Of a DNA stretch of 64,000 nt, positions 34,201-46,747 are shown one piece after another. Positions within the stretch are counted from its first letter, which is position 1; the number at the start of each line of letters is the position of its first letter. The notes beneath the pieces are model-generated. The model did not search any database. It saw only the letters and a program-made list of their open reading frames with translations, and had not been told where the DNA came from. The stretch comes from Bretschneidera sinensis. Lineage: Eukaryota; Streptophyta; Magnoliopsida; Brassicales; Akaniaceae. The position numbers and the translations under genes are program-made. The stretch spans positions 24,947,727 through 25,011,726 of the forward strand of contig CM043703.1 of assembly GCA_023935145.1 (NCBI GenBank). The letters run 5' to 3'.

Positions 34201-37200
34201 CTTCTTGAACAGCTCTTTCCGCTTCAAAATCAAGTCCACCAGTAACCTCATCAAGCAGAAGAATTGAGGGATTCAAGAGCACTGCTCTAGCAATAGAAAG
34301 TTTTATTTTCTGCTCTTCTGTCAATGCTAAACCAGCCCTCCCAATCTGAAATGCATACAAATTAATTCCAAAGAGAAGATTACAAAGGCCCACCACCAAA
34401 TAACAAAGGTTTAACTAAATATTTATGAATTCAAAGTTTTACCTGTGTCTGGTATCCTTTCTCAAGTGAGCTGATAAATGTATGCGCATGTGCTATTTTA
34501 GCAGCTTCTTCTATCTGATCCATAGTAGCATCTCGACCATACGCAATGTTATCTCTTATGCTCAAACTTAGTAAAGCAGGTTCCTGGGTAACTAGTCCTA
34601 TTTGGCTTCTCAACCATTCCAGTTTCAGGTTTTTAATATTCTCCCCATCCAGAAGAACTTCCCCTGCATCATAAAATGAAAAACCATTGGAATCAGTCAG
34701 CTGGCGTAATCATGAAACCTTAATTAATGTGGCATGTGATTGCACAGTAATTATAAAAATCACATAGAAATAGTACCTAACGTAGGATCATAAAACCGCT
34801 CCATGAGTGGGATAATGCTGCTCTTTCCAGAGCCATTTCTACCGACAAGTGCAACAGCTTTTTTAGCGGGTACAGTGAGGTAAAACCCACTCAAAATAGG
34901 GATTTCAGGTCGAGAAAGATAGCTAAAATATACATTCCGAAACTCGATATTTCCTTGCACGGAAGGTAGGGTAATTCCCTCCTGATTAGCTGCAGAGGAT
35001 GAACGGCTTATCATCTCAAAAAGTCTATAAGCAGCAATCCGCCCTTGGTCAAACGAATAGAAGTTTGTTGCCGCTTGATTCAGCCCCCTACATAACAAAA
35101 TGACAAATAAGAAAGACAGTAGAGAGGATAGACAACAGAAAGGAAAAAGAATGTGGTACTTACAGGCCACTTAAAATTACAGCAAATAGGGCAGTGATAA
35201 TTTCGCCACCATGAGCTTTTTCATTAGTAACCAGGAACCTTCCAACCCACAGTTGTAGCGCACAGGAACATATTGCAAGCCCATACGTAAATCCAAGCCC
35301 AAGTCCTTGCACAAGACTAATCAATATACCATATCTCAGAGTTGCTTGAAGTGAGGTTGCATAAGAATACTTGGCCAAAGTTTCATTTGTAAATGCATAC
35401 AAAGTCCTAATATAAGAGACCGCCTGCATAATTTGAGAAAGTGTTAGCATATTAGGATCACAGGCATGAGATGCTCACCAAAACAACTACAACCATATCA
35501 GATGCAATTAAATTACCAATTTCAGCCAACCATTTACTAAAGGGTCAACTTTAGAGAAGAACCATGTGTCACAATTTTCAACTACACAGATCCCTAATAT
35601 GCAAAAGCATCACCAATTTATAGATCCCCGTATTAGCAACCAGTTGGGGCAATCCTATATTATTAAAATGAGACTAACACTCACAAACAGCATATATTGT
35701 TGCTAGGTCATTTTAAAAGAACACTAAATGTTTACAATAGACAAGTTTTGTTTTTCAATTTCTTTCTTTTTTACAGACAAAATTTCAACTTATCCATAAA
35801 ATCAGATTGAATTTAAGTGAAAAAGTCCCAGCAATTTAAGTCCAAATCCCAACCCTTATATTGAAACCAGTTATTCTTAACTTTTTCTCTTCATTCTAAA
35901 GTAAAACAAGAGAAGGGGACAAAAACCTGTTCGGCAATGCTGGCTGCTTCAGCATATGCATCTTGAATATTCTCAGCAAGTCTGTGGAGAAATATATTTG
36001 ATATGCCTCCAGCAGCAACAATGAATGGGCCAGTGGCTAATGTTATGAGGGCAATTTGCCAGCAGTTGAAAAATCCAATAATGAGACCACTAAAAAAAGT
36101 AGCCATGTTATGAATATAATTCCCAACCTGTATCGTCAAAGGCCAAACAAAATATTAGAGAACATCTTCTGAGACATGTTATTTATTGCAAGAAAAACAC
36201 ACATGGGGCGACATGCTAGAACTGTACATACCTTTTCACTGAGAGCAGACTGAATAAGCAACACATCACTCAATACTTGGCTCACAATGTCCCCATTATT
36301 CCCATAGGTATCAAAAAAACTCATATCCTGGTTCAGTAGTACTTGAACATATTTTGACCTGATAACAGCAGTCTGCCTTTCTCCAGTCAGTATCCAGCAC
36401 GAAACCTCTATTACAAAGAAAAGTCAGTATCGGTGGCTGCAAAGAAGCATCATTTATGAGAGAGTAGAAGGAATGCACTGATAACTGATTTTGATGCAGC
36501 TGAACTTACCAATCCAACCAGCAACAAAAACACCCACAGCTATATAAACGATTGTTAACGCAAGCTGCACAAAGAGCATAATACATTTAAATATATAAGT
36601 TCATATCTGTAAGTTGTAGTTCTAACATAAAAAAATTGTTGACTAGATTTTGCAATAAATGGAAAACAAAAAGTCCCAAAAAGAACATAAGATTTTCTTT
36701 CTTAAAGAAGAAACAAGTACATACATAGCATCACAATTCACAATAAAAAGCTTAGGCCTCAGAAATGCTCAAAGGCTCTACAGAATGCATGGTATATTTT
36801 CCCCAAATTGACTTTACACTTAATTTTTCTATTTAATATCTTCAAGTCCACTTCAACCTTCCTTTGCAGAAACAGATTTTTTCAATCATTATAGTAATCT
36901 TTTGAACAGATTTTGCTAATTAATACTGGGAAGTTAAAACATAATAAACAAACTGGTTATCTAATTCCCTTAATACTAAATTCAACTAAATGTTAAGTTT
37001 TTGTTTATCTAAAGGAATTAGTATTAAAAGGCAATTAAAGGTTGCCACCCATGTACCCAAAAAAACTATCTCTAAGATAGTATTTCTATAAGACCTAAAA
37101 GTTCTGGATCATTTAAAAATCTCTATGAACCAAAAATTAAGGGTATTAAGCCACCATTCTCTAAGAGAGGCAATTGATTTTTCCTCACTGTCTTTCCAAA

Positions 37201-40200
37201 CCAACCAAAATATGGAAAGTTGGATCAATGCAAAAGCTTTTCATCTTTCATTAGAGACTCGAATACTACTTCAAGCCCACACTTCATCTTGTACGGACTT
37301 GGCACCAACCCAAAGAAAGCCTGAAATCACAAAGAGCCATATCCCAAAGTTGTCTCGTCTTATCACCCCCCAACAAGAGATGTTGCAGATCTCAGCACTC
37401 CTTACAAAGATAACATTTCTTCCCTTTCGAAGATTATCGATGGTCAAGATCCTCCCCCAAGTTGCCTCCCACAAAAAGAAAAAAAAACTTTTGTGGGGGC
37501 ACAACTCTTTCAAAAAACGAACTCACTGAGAGAGAGAGAGAGAGCAAAAAAAGGTATAAAAGAGGAGGGCAAGGAGTTCTAAAAAAAGGAGACTACATCA
37601 AAATAGCCCTCCAATCTCCAACTCCTGTAGCTGAAGCCCAAAAAAAAAGTAAGGAAAACAACCCTATCCAAAGCAAGTGCACCATCGTGGAACGATCTCT
37701 AAAAATCCGCTCATTCCTTTCCTTCCGAAGAATTGAAAACCAAGCACATTGTCATAAAATCTTTTGACGCTTACTCCCTTCCAAAACCTCAAAATTTGAT
37801 CTTCATAAGACCCTCTATAGTAGATGTACAACCCCAAATCTCACTAAAAATGCCAAACAAATTATTCTAAAGCTACTTAGGTACTTCACACTTCACAGTA
37901 AAGAAAAAGATGGTCATTTGTCTTATTTGAAGACTTGTACATTAGACAAATATCTAGACTGACTATCTTGTTAGGCCTCCGCACCTGTAACAAGTCATTA
38001 GTATTAATCTTGTTAAGTACCAAAGTTCAGGGAATAGCTTTGATCTTAGAGGGAGCACATGCCTTCCACATAGCCTTGTCCAAAAGGAAAGAAGGGGGAG
38101 ATTTCAATAGATTAGACATGAATGATTTACAAGAGAATATGTCACAACCATCCCATTCCCAAACTCTAATATCATGCCTAGAGTGGGGAGCAAAAGAATC
38201 ACTGATATTTACCAAACGCACAAACACCTTTGTTTCCCTCTCATAAAGATTCCTAAACAAATGTAGATCCCAAGAAAAAAAAATCCATAGAGAAAAAAGC
38301 TGAAATCGGAGCGTGGTTAGAGTTTATGGAGTAAAGGAAATGATATCTCAAGATAAAGAAACCTCATCCATAGATAAAAAAGAGAAAATTGGAGCATTGT
38401 GAAGATAGGATAGTCCATGGAGTCGAGGAAATGATATAAATAGAGAAGCGTTATGGGGGCACCGGACTTCTAAATGGTTCTCCAAGTTTCTCTCCAAAGG
38501 CAAAAAGGGCCTTGTAGAACGACTTAGCCTCAAATCTCCCATTCACATTCAACTTCCATTTAACCTTTTCCTCACTTTGCAAGTCTAATCTCACTTTATA
38601 AAGTTCTTTAAAAACTTCTCAATGCTTTTAAATTCCCAATCATGAACATTTCAGCAAAACTAAATTTTTCATACCACTTCTCCAACAAAGAAGTGCAAAA
38701 GCTATGCAAAGCTTCCTTATCTCTCATAAAAGAAAAGACTAATTGTTCTTTCAAAGTAGTATCCCATACCAAACATCATGCCAAAATATGATAATATCTC
38801 CTTTTCCCACCATAAAAGACACAGTAGGAAGAAAGTCATCCCAACCTTTTCTAATCCATTTTCAATCCCCCACAGGCCCTTCTGCCTTCCTTGGAGATCC
38901 ATTCATTATACTCCACACCAAACTAGGCACATGTACCTCACAACTATTCATTCTATCAATCAATCAGAAATTTCTAATGGCTACATCACCGCTTTTGAAA
39001 ACAACATGTCTGTGTTTTCATTGTAATAGTGTTAATTGTGTGATGAATCTTGAAAATATCAAAGTTCAACATAGATTAGCATGGTTAGCTATGTCACTGA
39101 AGCACAACCCCAATCTTTCAATATTCTATAAAAATTTCAATGCTTTAGACATGGACATCAGCACCCCTTTGACAACAAATGGGCCTTCAATAAATAATCC
39201 TCAATTACCAATTGGTTACAAACTTTCAGCCTACCCTAGCTTGTATAGATTAATCTACTGCTCCATTTGACTGCAGTAAAAATTCAAAACAAAGGAATCA
39301 GCCCCCTTCCCCTCAGGGAAAAAAAAAAGCAAAGCATGAATAAAGTTCTTTTTTCACTTTTTTAAAAATAAAGGCGACAGGAACATGATTTTTTTAACCA
39401 AAAAAAAAACTTCATTTTCTAAGCACCAAATAATAGAGAAGGGGGTACAGAAACTAAAATGTGCAATCAACTGGCCACTCCTGTTGCCCAGTTTAACTAC
39501 AATCCATAAATAAAAGGCCACACTAGATTTAAGCATTACTCAGCAGTTCATACCCAAGATTAAAATACATGCACCCTTCATACAAGATTGGATTCATTGA
39601 GAATAATTAAAAGATACAAATAATATTACAACTAATAATCATCATCTTCCTTTCCAAAACCAAAAATAAATAAATAGATAAAAAAGAAAACAAGTGCCAA
39701 ATTAGCTACATTCAGAGTCCATGGGCATTCACAAAAAAAAATTTATAAATAAAGGAAAACTTTATATTTCAAATGCACCAAGGGGGTAACCCAACTACAC
39801 ACAAGATAGTAATTCAATAAAGTCTATGAAGCCAACATCATTTTAAAAATAAAAATAAATAAAAACCAAAACCAAAACCCAAAAATATGTAACTACAATC
39901 CTTAATGGAAGCTAGTGGCCTTTCCTTTCCATTAAAAGCACTCTTATTCCTTTCGTTCCAAATAGTGCAAAAGATAGAGGAATCACAGAATAAGCCTTTC
40001 CCATCGGTTTTAAAGCTCTCGCACCATTCCACAAATCTCTACTGAATAGAATCGACAATCACCAGTCCCTCCACACAAAAGGCCATCTCCCACAATCTTT
40101 TTTTTATAAATAAAACATTGTATTTCAAGGGCACCAACTATCTACAAGATGGTTTATCAACGAGGTCTAAGAGATCTTCATCATTCCCCCTAAACAAAAA

Positions 40201-42191
40201 TCCAAAAGTATTTAACCACCCCTCCTTGATGGATGTTATAGGTCTTTCCTGGCCATCGTAGCTCTTCTATTCCTCTCATTCCAAACAATCCAAAATAATT
40301 GAGAGGGGGACCAAAGAATAAATAGCCCTTCCTTGTTTGTTTTGAAGCTCTCAAAGCACTCCATGCCCACACCTCCTCTTGGATAGATCGCCCACCCATT
40401 GGATACCCACCACACTAATAGGCATCTCCCATAATTGTCTAGTGAAAGAGCACCCCAACAGAAAATAATAGAAGAATCCAGTTTCCTCTTTACAAAGTTA
40501 ACATCTATTGAGTTGGCATTCACAAAAAAAAAAAAAAAAAAAAAAAAAAAAACGTAAACCCCCATATATAACTCCATCAATCTCCTAAGATATAACTATA
40601 GCATTTCTATACCTAAGTTATTTATCAAAAAAAAACATTTATATACCTAAGCGAAACAAAATGTCCTAACCTAGGAAGTTAAAACGAATAAAACTGTACC
40701 AAACAAGTTAAATAGCAAAAAGGAATGCTTAAGCATGCAAGTTCACTAAAACCATAACTCAACACCCATATCCCCAAATTAACTACTCCTAGATATCATA
40801 TTTATGACATTTATGACCTTCCAACATGTAGCCAAGAAAACATACAGTGTGAAAGAATACAACAAGCTTTGAATCAGGCGCTCCTATTTGATCCCTAACC
40901 ATATTCAAATTCAATTTTTCTCTTTTCAGCATTTAAATGTCTCAGAAATAATATTTTACAAAACAAAAATTGAATTCTAAATTATAGCTTCCATTTCAAT
41001 CCTAACATCTTATATTCACCTGAACTAACAATCAAAGTCAGCCCTCAGGTCAAAAACATTTATCCAAAATCTTCAATTTCTTCCCATTATCATGTTCTCT
41101 TACAAGAGTAATAAAACCTGATCAAATTAGAGTTTCGAAAACTAAAAAAAGAAGAAAAACAAAAACAGAAGTGTAGCCTCCATCAAAGTGAAACTGCTCC
41201 TATGTTTGCAAACATAATCAAACTCCTAAAGTACAAAATCAACATTTCGAAACCTGTACTGAACCTCCAAACGTAGAAGACTAAAACTAATAAAACAGTA
41301 CCTACTGCCTTAAATTGCTAAAAAGGAACTAGAAAGTATGCAAGTAACTCAAATCAGAACCTAACACCAATACCCACAAAATTCACTGGCTACAGCATAT
41401 TTACACCATATATTCCAATTACTATCCAACAACTAACTTTGAACCGGAAAAGTTCAGCATTTGATCCAGAATAGTAAAACTCACCTGAATTAAAAGAAAA
41501 CAATTACTTATCAAAAAAAATTATCGCTCTTTTGAGTGGATGACATGAAAAACTTCAATTCCAAAATACCACAAAAGCTCTCAACTTTTAAACCAAACGT
41601 TTCATTTTCGATATCCAAAATTCACCTGAACTAAACATGATCAAATGTATCAACCACCAAACTGATCGTCACGTGGCAAACAAGAAAAACCTAACGCCTC
41701 ACTTCTTTCTCGTTTCCCATAAAATTGCAACTTAAAAGTTAAAAAATTACAAAAGAAAATTAGGGTTTTGAAAAAAAAAAACTGACCTCCGTGAAGCGTT
41801 GAAACAGCTCATCCGGACTCCGTGGGGCGGGGCCGCGGTCCATGCCTAAGACTTGGACTATCTTGGCGAAGTAGTGCAAGTAGACAACGAGGGCGGTTCC
41901 ATGGGCAGCGGCAGCGAGGGATCCGACAACCATGAGGACCCAGTCGATGCGGTCAGCGCATGCAAAGAGCTGAGAGAACGGCACGGCTGCCGGAGGAGGC
42001 TCCATCTCCTCGGTTTCCTCCATATCCTCATCGGCCTCCGCTTGCGCCGCCGCAGCCGCCGCGGCTGAAGCCTCCGCGCTGGCATCGATGTAAGGAGAAG
42101 GCGACTCGGGCGGCTCCGAGACTTCCGACACAGGCGTCAGCGGCTGTATGTGCGGAGGCGACCACCCGAACAACCCCCTCGATATCATCAT
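31216..42191 (-). CDS. ABCB20: ABC transporter B family member 6/20 type (full-size, 11 exons, 1408 aa)
   Basis: Exons on the minus strand: 42191-41787, 36564-36510, 36407-36232, 36127-35927, 35423-35164, 35087-34777, 34663-34443, 34345-34005, 33907-33123, 33028-32787, 32445-31216. All phases join and the length equals the family norm. The N-terminus MMISRGLFGWSPPHIQPL is diagnostic of ABCB6/ABCB20. Layout: TMD1 (about 78-380), NBD1 with Walker A GRNGSGKSS (about 446) and Walker B ILLLDEVTGGLD, a long Ser/Pro-rich linker (about 630-780), TMD2, and NBD2 with GVSGSGKST (about 1190) and ILLLDEASSSIE. NBD1 has LTEEQ and NBD2 LTPGQ in place of LSGGQ. Arabidopsis ABCB6 and ABCB20 act at the plasma membrane in auxin export. 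Intron 1 is 5.2 kb and carries LINE debris. Confidence 0.95.
37150..38905 (-). repeat. LINE fragment A in ABCB20 intron 1
   Basis: Minus-strand frames at 38902-38717, 38260-38027 and 37513-37271 read RT-end and zf-RVT sequence: FGMGYYFERTISLFF, VWEWDGCDIFSCKSFMSNLL, WKACAPSKIKAIP, and WEATWGRILTIDNLRKGRN followed by a FVRSAEICNISCWG-like zinc region. Same orientation as the host gene; broken by stops, inactive. Confidence 0.6.
39730..40090 (-). repeat. LINE 3'-end fragment B in ABCB20 intron 1
   Basis: The minus frame 40032-39838 reads ESFKTDGKGLFCDSSIFC, then IWNERNKSAFNGKERPLASI, the IWNERN motif typical of plant LINE 3' coding ends. A 3' UTR-like tail with ctatcttgtgtgtagttggg and an A/T-rich end lies on its left. 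Confidence 0.6.
40095..40560 (-). repeat. LINE 3'-end fragment C in ABCB20 intron 1
   Basis: A second copy of the same LINE 3' end, with AWSALRASKQTRKG and IVWNERNRRATMARK on the minus strand, and a tail (ccatcttgtagatagttggt) similar to fragment B. A run of about 29 A (plus 40524-40552) sits near its right border. B and C lie head to tail. Confidence 0.6.
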
Positions 42192-42510
42192 CTTCGCTCG
42201 ATATCACCTCCTTCTCTCTTCCTTTCCGTGGCAAAACCCTAGTTTTTCTTACTTTACCTCTCTAAATTTACTCTCTAAATTTAGCGGATCTGCTAAATTT
42301 AGAGGAGGATTTGGGCAACGACTGGCAACAAAAATCGTTTCGTTTTTATTTTGCGTTTTACGTTAAGTACGCGTTTCAGCCTTTCGGGAATGTCTTTTTC
42401 TTTTTTTTCTTTTTCTTTTGTGCTTTTCGAGCTTTCAGAAAGCAAAGAAACGGGCTGGGTGAGAGAGAGAGACAGACTGGGTCAAAGAGAGAAAGAGAGA
42501 AGAGAGGAAA
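42192..42510 (-). promoter_or_regulatory. ABCB20 5' flank: perfect hairpin and CT-rich tract
   Basis: A perfect 13-bp inverted repeat, ctctaaatttagc, occupies 42273-42285 and 42292-42304 with a 6-base loop. It is 82 bp upstream of the ATG, so probably in the 5' UTR. Its left arm is preceded by another direct copy of tctctaaattta. A GA repeat on the plus strand (about 42462-42508; CT-rich on the gene strand) is typical of plant core-promoter/5' UTR pyrimidine patches. Regulatory roles are inferred. Confidence 0.5.
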
Positions 42511-44800
42511 GATGGAGTCACCCGCAGTGAGCCAGTGGCACATGAAAATGTTTTTGATAGATGAAAGATACTTTTTTGCTTCTGCTTTTAATTTCTTGTT
42601 TTGATTTTCGGTTTTTGTTAGGTTAACGGTCAGTGCCGGCGATGAGTAGGGATTTTTATGTTTTGTTTGTACAGTCAACATTTTGTGTCAGTTTTTTTTG
42701 ACCGCTCGATGGGTGTTTTGGTAAATTTGATGAAAAAGATTTGTGTTGGTATGTGTCTCTACAGCTGTATTTACACTTTTGACATTGATTATTGATTTAT
42801 TGTTGGCAAATGGATGAGAAGTGTGGGGTTTGTGTACTCTTGCGGGTGTGGTTAGTGTGGCTCTTTAGAGGAAAATAATTAAAAAATAGATTTTCGAGAC
42901 TGAGAGAAGAATGTAGGAAGCAGACATTAGACAACACATCATTGAGGGAGTGTGGAGAGCTTTTCTCTTTGCCAGTGCATTTGTTCTGTTCCCTTTGTTT
43001 CTCTTTTTTTTCCATTTTTGCATTTTTTTAGCTGTTTTTTTAAGATAAATTTTTGTTTGTATCGGAACGTAAAAAAAAATTTATGATGATAAAAATTTGA
43101 TTAATAATTTTGAAAAACTTTATTAATAAAATTTATACATACTTAATTAATATCACCAATAAAGTTTCAAAAAATTACCAGTTAAGCTCTCACACTGATG
43201 CAAAAAAAGCCTTATGTACTTTTTGCATAAATAAGAATTTCTTTTTTTATGCATTTTATGATGCTAAGGCGATGTATATGGTGGGGTTTTTGGGTGCACC
43301 GATTGTAAATTATACCAGATACATATCAATCGTCCATCCAAAAAAAATAAATTTCTCTTTTTTAATAAATGACATGCACCTGATGCACGTTCACCCCGAT
43401 ACACCTAACATTTTTTCTTGTATATAAGATACAAGGCAGACATTGAAAATAGTAAACAGTCTTAGAATTAATGTCATGGCTATTCCTATAAAAAGAAAAA
43501 AATATATATGCCATAGCTATATTTGCTAAATTGGGAGAATTTTAAGAGGTAAAATAAGTGTTTATATGAAATTTTATAACAAAGGGGCATTCTTTTTACT
43601 TTTTGAGTGATATAAAAACTAAATAGATAGATACATGACTAACAAAGTAATTCAAATATCCTTTTACAATTATAAAAATCGGTTAGGTAAAATGGATCTA
43701 ACTAATTTCTTTTTAGAACATTTATTGATCGAAAATGGTACTTTAAGTGGGTGAATACTTTGACGACACTAGTGTTGTCGAAAATTTGTCAAAATCGCTT
43801 GGAGTTGAGTTAAACATACTCTACGATAAGCAAATTTTTGTGTTGATTGCTTGATTATATTTTAATTTGGCATTCTAATATCTCTCGGCATGGTTTGTAT
43901 GAGAACCTCTTAATTTATATTTACTTCCCCTTTTAATTAAAAAACAGTAACACCTTGATGAGTTTAATTTTTTAGGTTAAATTATTTGAATCTCCTTCGA
44001 AATACCATATATTTACATTTAACTCTCTCTCATTTTCATATCATACATTTACCTCTTAATAATCTCACACCTAATATGATTTATTGGGTTTTTTTTATAA
44101 AAAAATGCAAAAATAAATTAATTAATAGGATAAAGTCTTTAACACAAACAACCCTGATATAAATAGTTGGGAAAACAAAATTATGCGACAAGAACAAAAT
44201 GACCGAAGCTGAGGAGATTAGCAAACACTTATGATTGACCTCGGGTGAACCAATCTAAAGATTTTGATGATAACAAACATTTGCAATAAGTTTAATAGTT
44301 CCATAATTAAAATTTTACATAATCTCTACATAAGCGTTGTTTGGAACCCCTTAAAAGAGTGATTAAAGCAACTTTTACAGCACTATAAACCATTTGGGAA
44401 AGTAAGTCTTGAAAAGAAAAAAAATCTTGACATTCATGAAGATTCAATTGAAAGCAGATCTTCAGAATTTTACTAAAACATTTCAAATAAAAAGGAAAGA
44501 TAAACTAAGAATCTACATATTAATCTGCTTTTTCCTCAACTTTTTCTTATCATTTGTCTAGAACCAAGCAAGTAGTTTAATAAGAGCTAAAACCAAAATG
44601 AATACCAAAAGAAAAGAGAAATTCTAATCTTAAAAAATGGACTTTGATATCTCGCTCAAACCAAACTAACTTATTTTATCTTCAACATTACTTACACACA
44701 CATCTATGTGATAAAGTAGGTTTGTCAAAAGGCATAGTGTAAACATTCAATTTCGTTCCAAATATTAAAAAGAATCATGCGTAAGACTCGATGATGAAAC
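42511..44800. other. Intergenic region, nothing firmly recognised
   Basis: AT-rich spacer. Reading frames are short and lack known motifs. No RNA gene, LTR or target duplication was recognised. Confidence 0.5.
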
Positions 44801-44899
44801 TTTGGCCCGGACTCTTAAGCTAGATAAATATATTATGGAAAATTAGCTTTTGAACAAAAATTGAATAACCAGACTCAGTCAAACTCGAACCTAATAAAA

Positions 44900-46100
44900 A
44901 AAGAGTCAAAATAAAATAAAAAATCAAGGAAGCAACACCCAACCAACTAGAAGAGTTCAGAAGCCGATCGATTGGGTCACAAGGCTGGTCGGTTGGGCCC
45001 CAAACTTGATCGATCGGTTCTAAAACCTGAATGAGTGCACCACCTCCAATTTTTTCTATTGCACCAAAATCTTCTAGAATTTCATTTTTTTTTATCCAAA
45101 ACCTACACAAATCCATGGAAGATTAGTCTTCTTATCCAACAGGCAACCTTTGCCCCCAAGAAACCCTAGTTCCTCAATTCCTATATAAATCCCCCTTTGT
45201 AGACATAATACACAAGCCAATTTCTCTTAGAGAAGTTACAACCGAAACTTAGAGATCTCCAAAACCTTAAGAGTTTTAAAAATTCCAACAATTTTCTCTT
45301 CTATCATAAACCCTAAATCTCCCACAAAACCCTAGTTCTTCATACTATCTCTTGTTTTCCATAAACCCTAGCCTTCACAAAACCCAAAAAAATACAAAAA
45401 CCATAGTTTTTTCACATCAATTCTTGAATCAAATTCCAAATTCTACGTGCATTCATCCGCCAAACATATTGTTACAACAATTTGAGGGCAATCTACACCA
45501 CATACAGAAACTCACACGAACCTAAAATTAATTCTTCAAATTAATCTCTTCGCAATACGCGAAGAGATTGCATAAAAAAAGTTAGCAACTTAAGTATGGT
45601 GAATTACTTCGAATCTCCATAGATTAATAATTCATGAACACATGTTTAGAATTTTAAATCATATTCATATGTTATGTAGGAACACGTTTTAGGTTTGCAT
45701 TTAAAATTTGCATGTCATATAAATTAGAGTTTTTACATCTTAAATACAATCAATTAAAATTACATGTTATATAAAAATAATATTTCAGGATTGTTTGCAT
45801 ATTCACATGTCATATAGATTAGGTTTTGCATGATTTCACATTGAATTGATCTAATTAAAACTATGAAAAACGATTTTTTTGCCAAAACTCGAAACAACCA
45901 AGACAATACCAATAGAGCCAGCCAACTCCTCACTGGGGCCGACCGCTCCTGTAGAGTATAGGTTCAGGTTCCTCCTAGATCCGATCGGTTGACCTGACAT
46001 CAACTTTCTATCTCGCGATTTTCTGCTTATGTTTTGATTATTTACACTTTTGTTTTTCAGTACTAGCATGTTTGCTTTATGTTGTTAGGTAAAATCTCTT
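44900..46100. repeat. Unclassified LTR-like repeat with promoter-like sequence
   Basis: Contains clustered ccgatcgattggg/gatcgatcggtt motifs (about 44960-45025 and 45940-45990), a tcctatataaatcccc TATA-type box (about 45179) and a leader with repeated aaaccctag. These are features of plant retrotransposon LTRs, but neither ends nor a target duplication were found. Confidence 0.35.
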
Positions 46101-46261
46101 ACTCTATTATCTCCCAGGATATATTTTGGTAATTAAATTACTTCTATATATGATTTATTATTTGATTGATGTAATTGTTGCTTTGCTAAATTGTCTAATA
46201 TAAAACTATAATTGAGAATGTGTGTATGTCTAGTACGTAGTAAAAATAATTTAAATTAATA

Positions 46262-46747
46262 TTAAATATTGGATTAATTACAAAAAATATCCTATGGTTG
46301 ACTATATTTTCACAAAAATACCTCGAGATTTTTTTTTTGTGGCAAAAAAAAAATCAGCGGTTGACTGTATTTTCAAAAAATACCATGTCGTATGTTTCAA
46401 TTGTAAAAAATACCCTGTCGTATGTTTTCGTTGTAAAAAATACCTTATCGTATGTTTTTGTTAGTAGAAAATACCCCGTGGTATGTTTCTGTCAGTAAAA
46501 AATACTCTGCGGTTGACTAAAAGAAACATACCACAAGGTATTTTTGGTCAACAAAAACATACCACAAGATATTTTTTGCTAACAGAAACATACCACATGA
46601 TATTTTTTACCACAAAAAAAACTTCATGGTATTTTTTGAAAATTGAGTCAATCACATAACATTTTTTGTCACAAAAAAAAACATCAGGGCATTTTTTAAA
46701 AATGCAATCAACCACAATGTATTTTTTGTAATCAAGCCTTAAATATT
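46262..46747. mobile_element. Fold-back / MULE-type MITE with perfect 9-bp target duplication
   Basis: The element 46271-46738 is flanked by identical ttaaatatt copies (46262-46270 and 46739-46747). A 9-bp duplication is typical of Mutator-like transposition. The ends pair: ggattaattacaaaaaatat at the left and ggcttgattacaaaaaatac as the reverse complement of the right. Nearly the whole element is an imperfect inverted repeat, each arm built of several approximately 30-bp modules (aaaaaatacc...gtcgtatgtttt). No transposase is present. A transcript through it would fold into a long hairpin. Confidence 0.75.

Noticed and set aside
41853..42265. Several GC-rich open frames (71-101 aa) on both strands
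   Set aside because: They are shadows of ABCB20 exon 1, whose Ala/Glu-rich code creates long open frames in other phases.
44820..45116. 98-aa minus-strand frame
   Set aside because: It falls in an LTR-like repeat with gatcgatcgg motifs and has no known domain.
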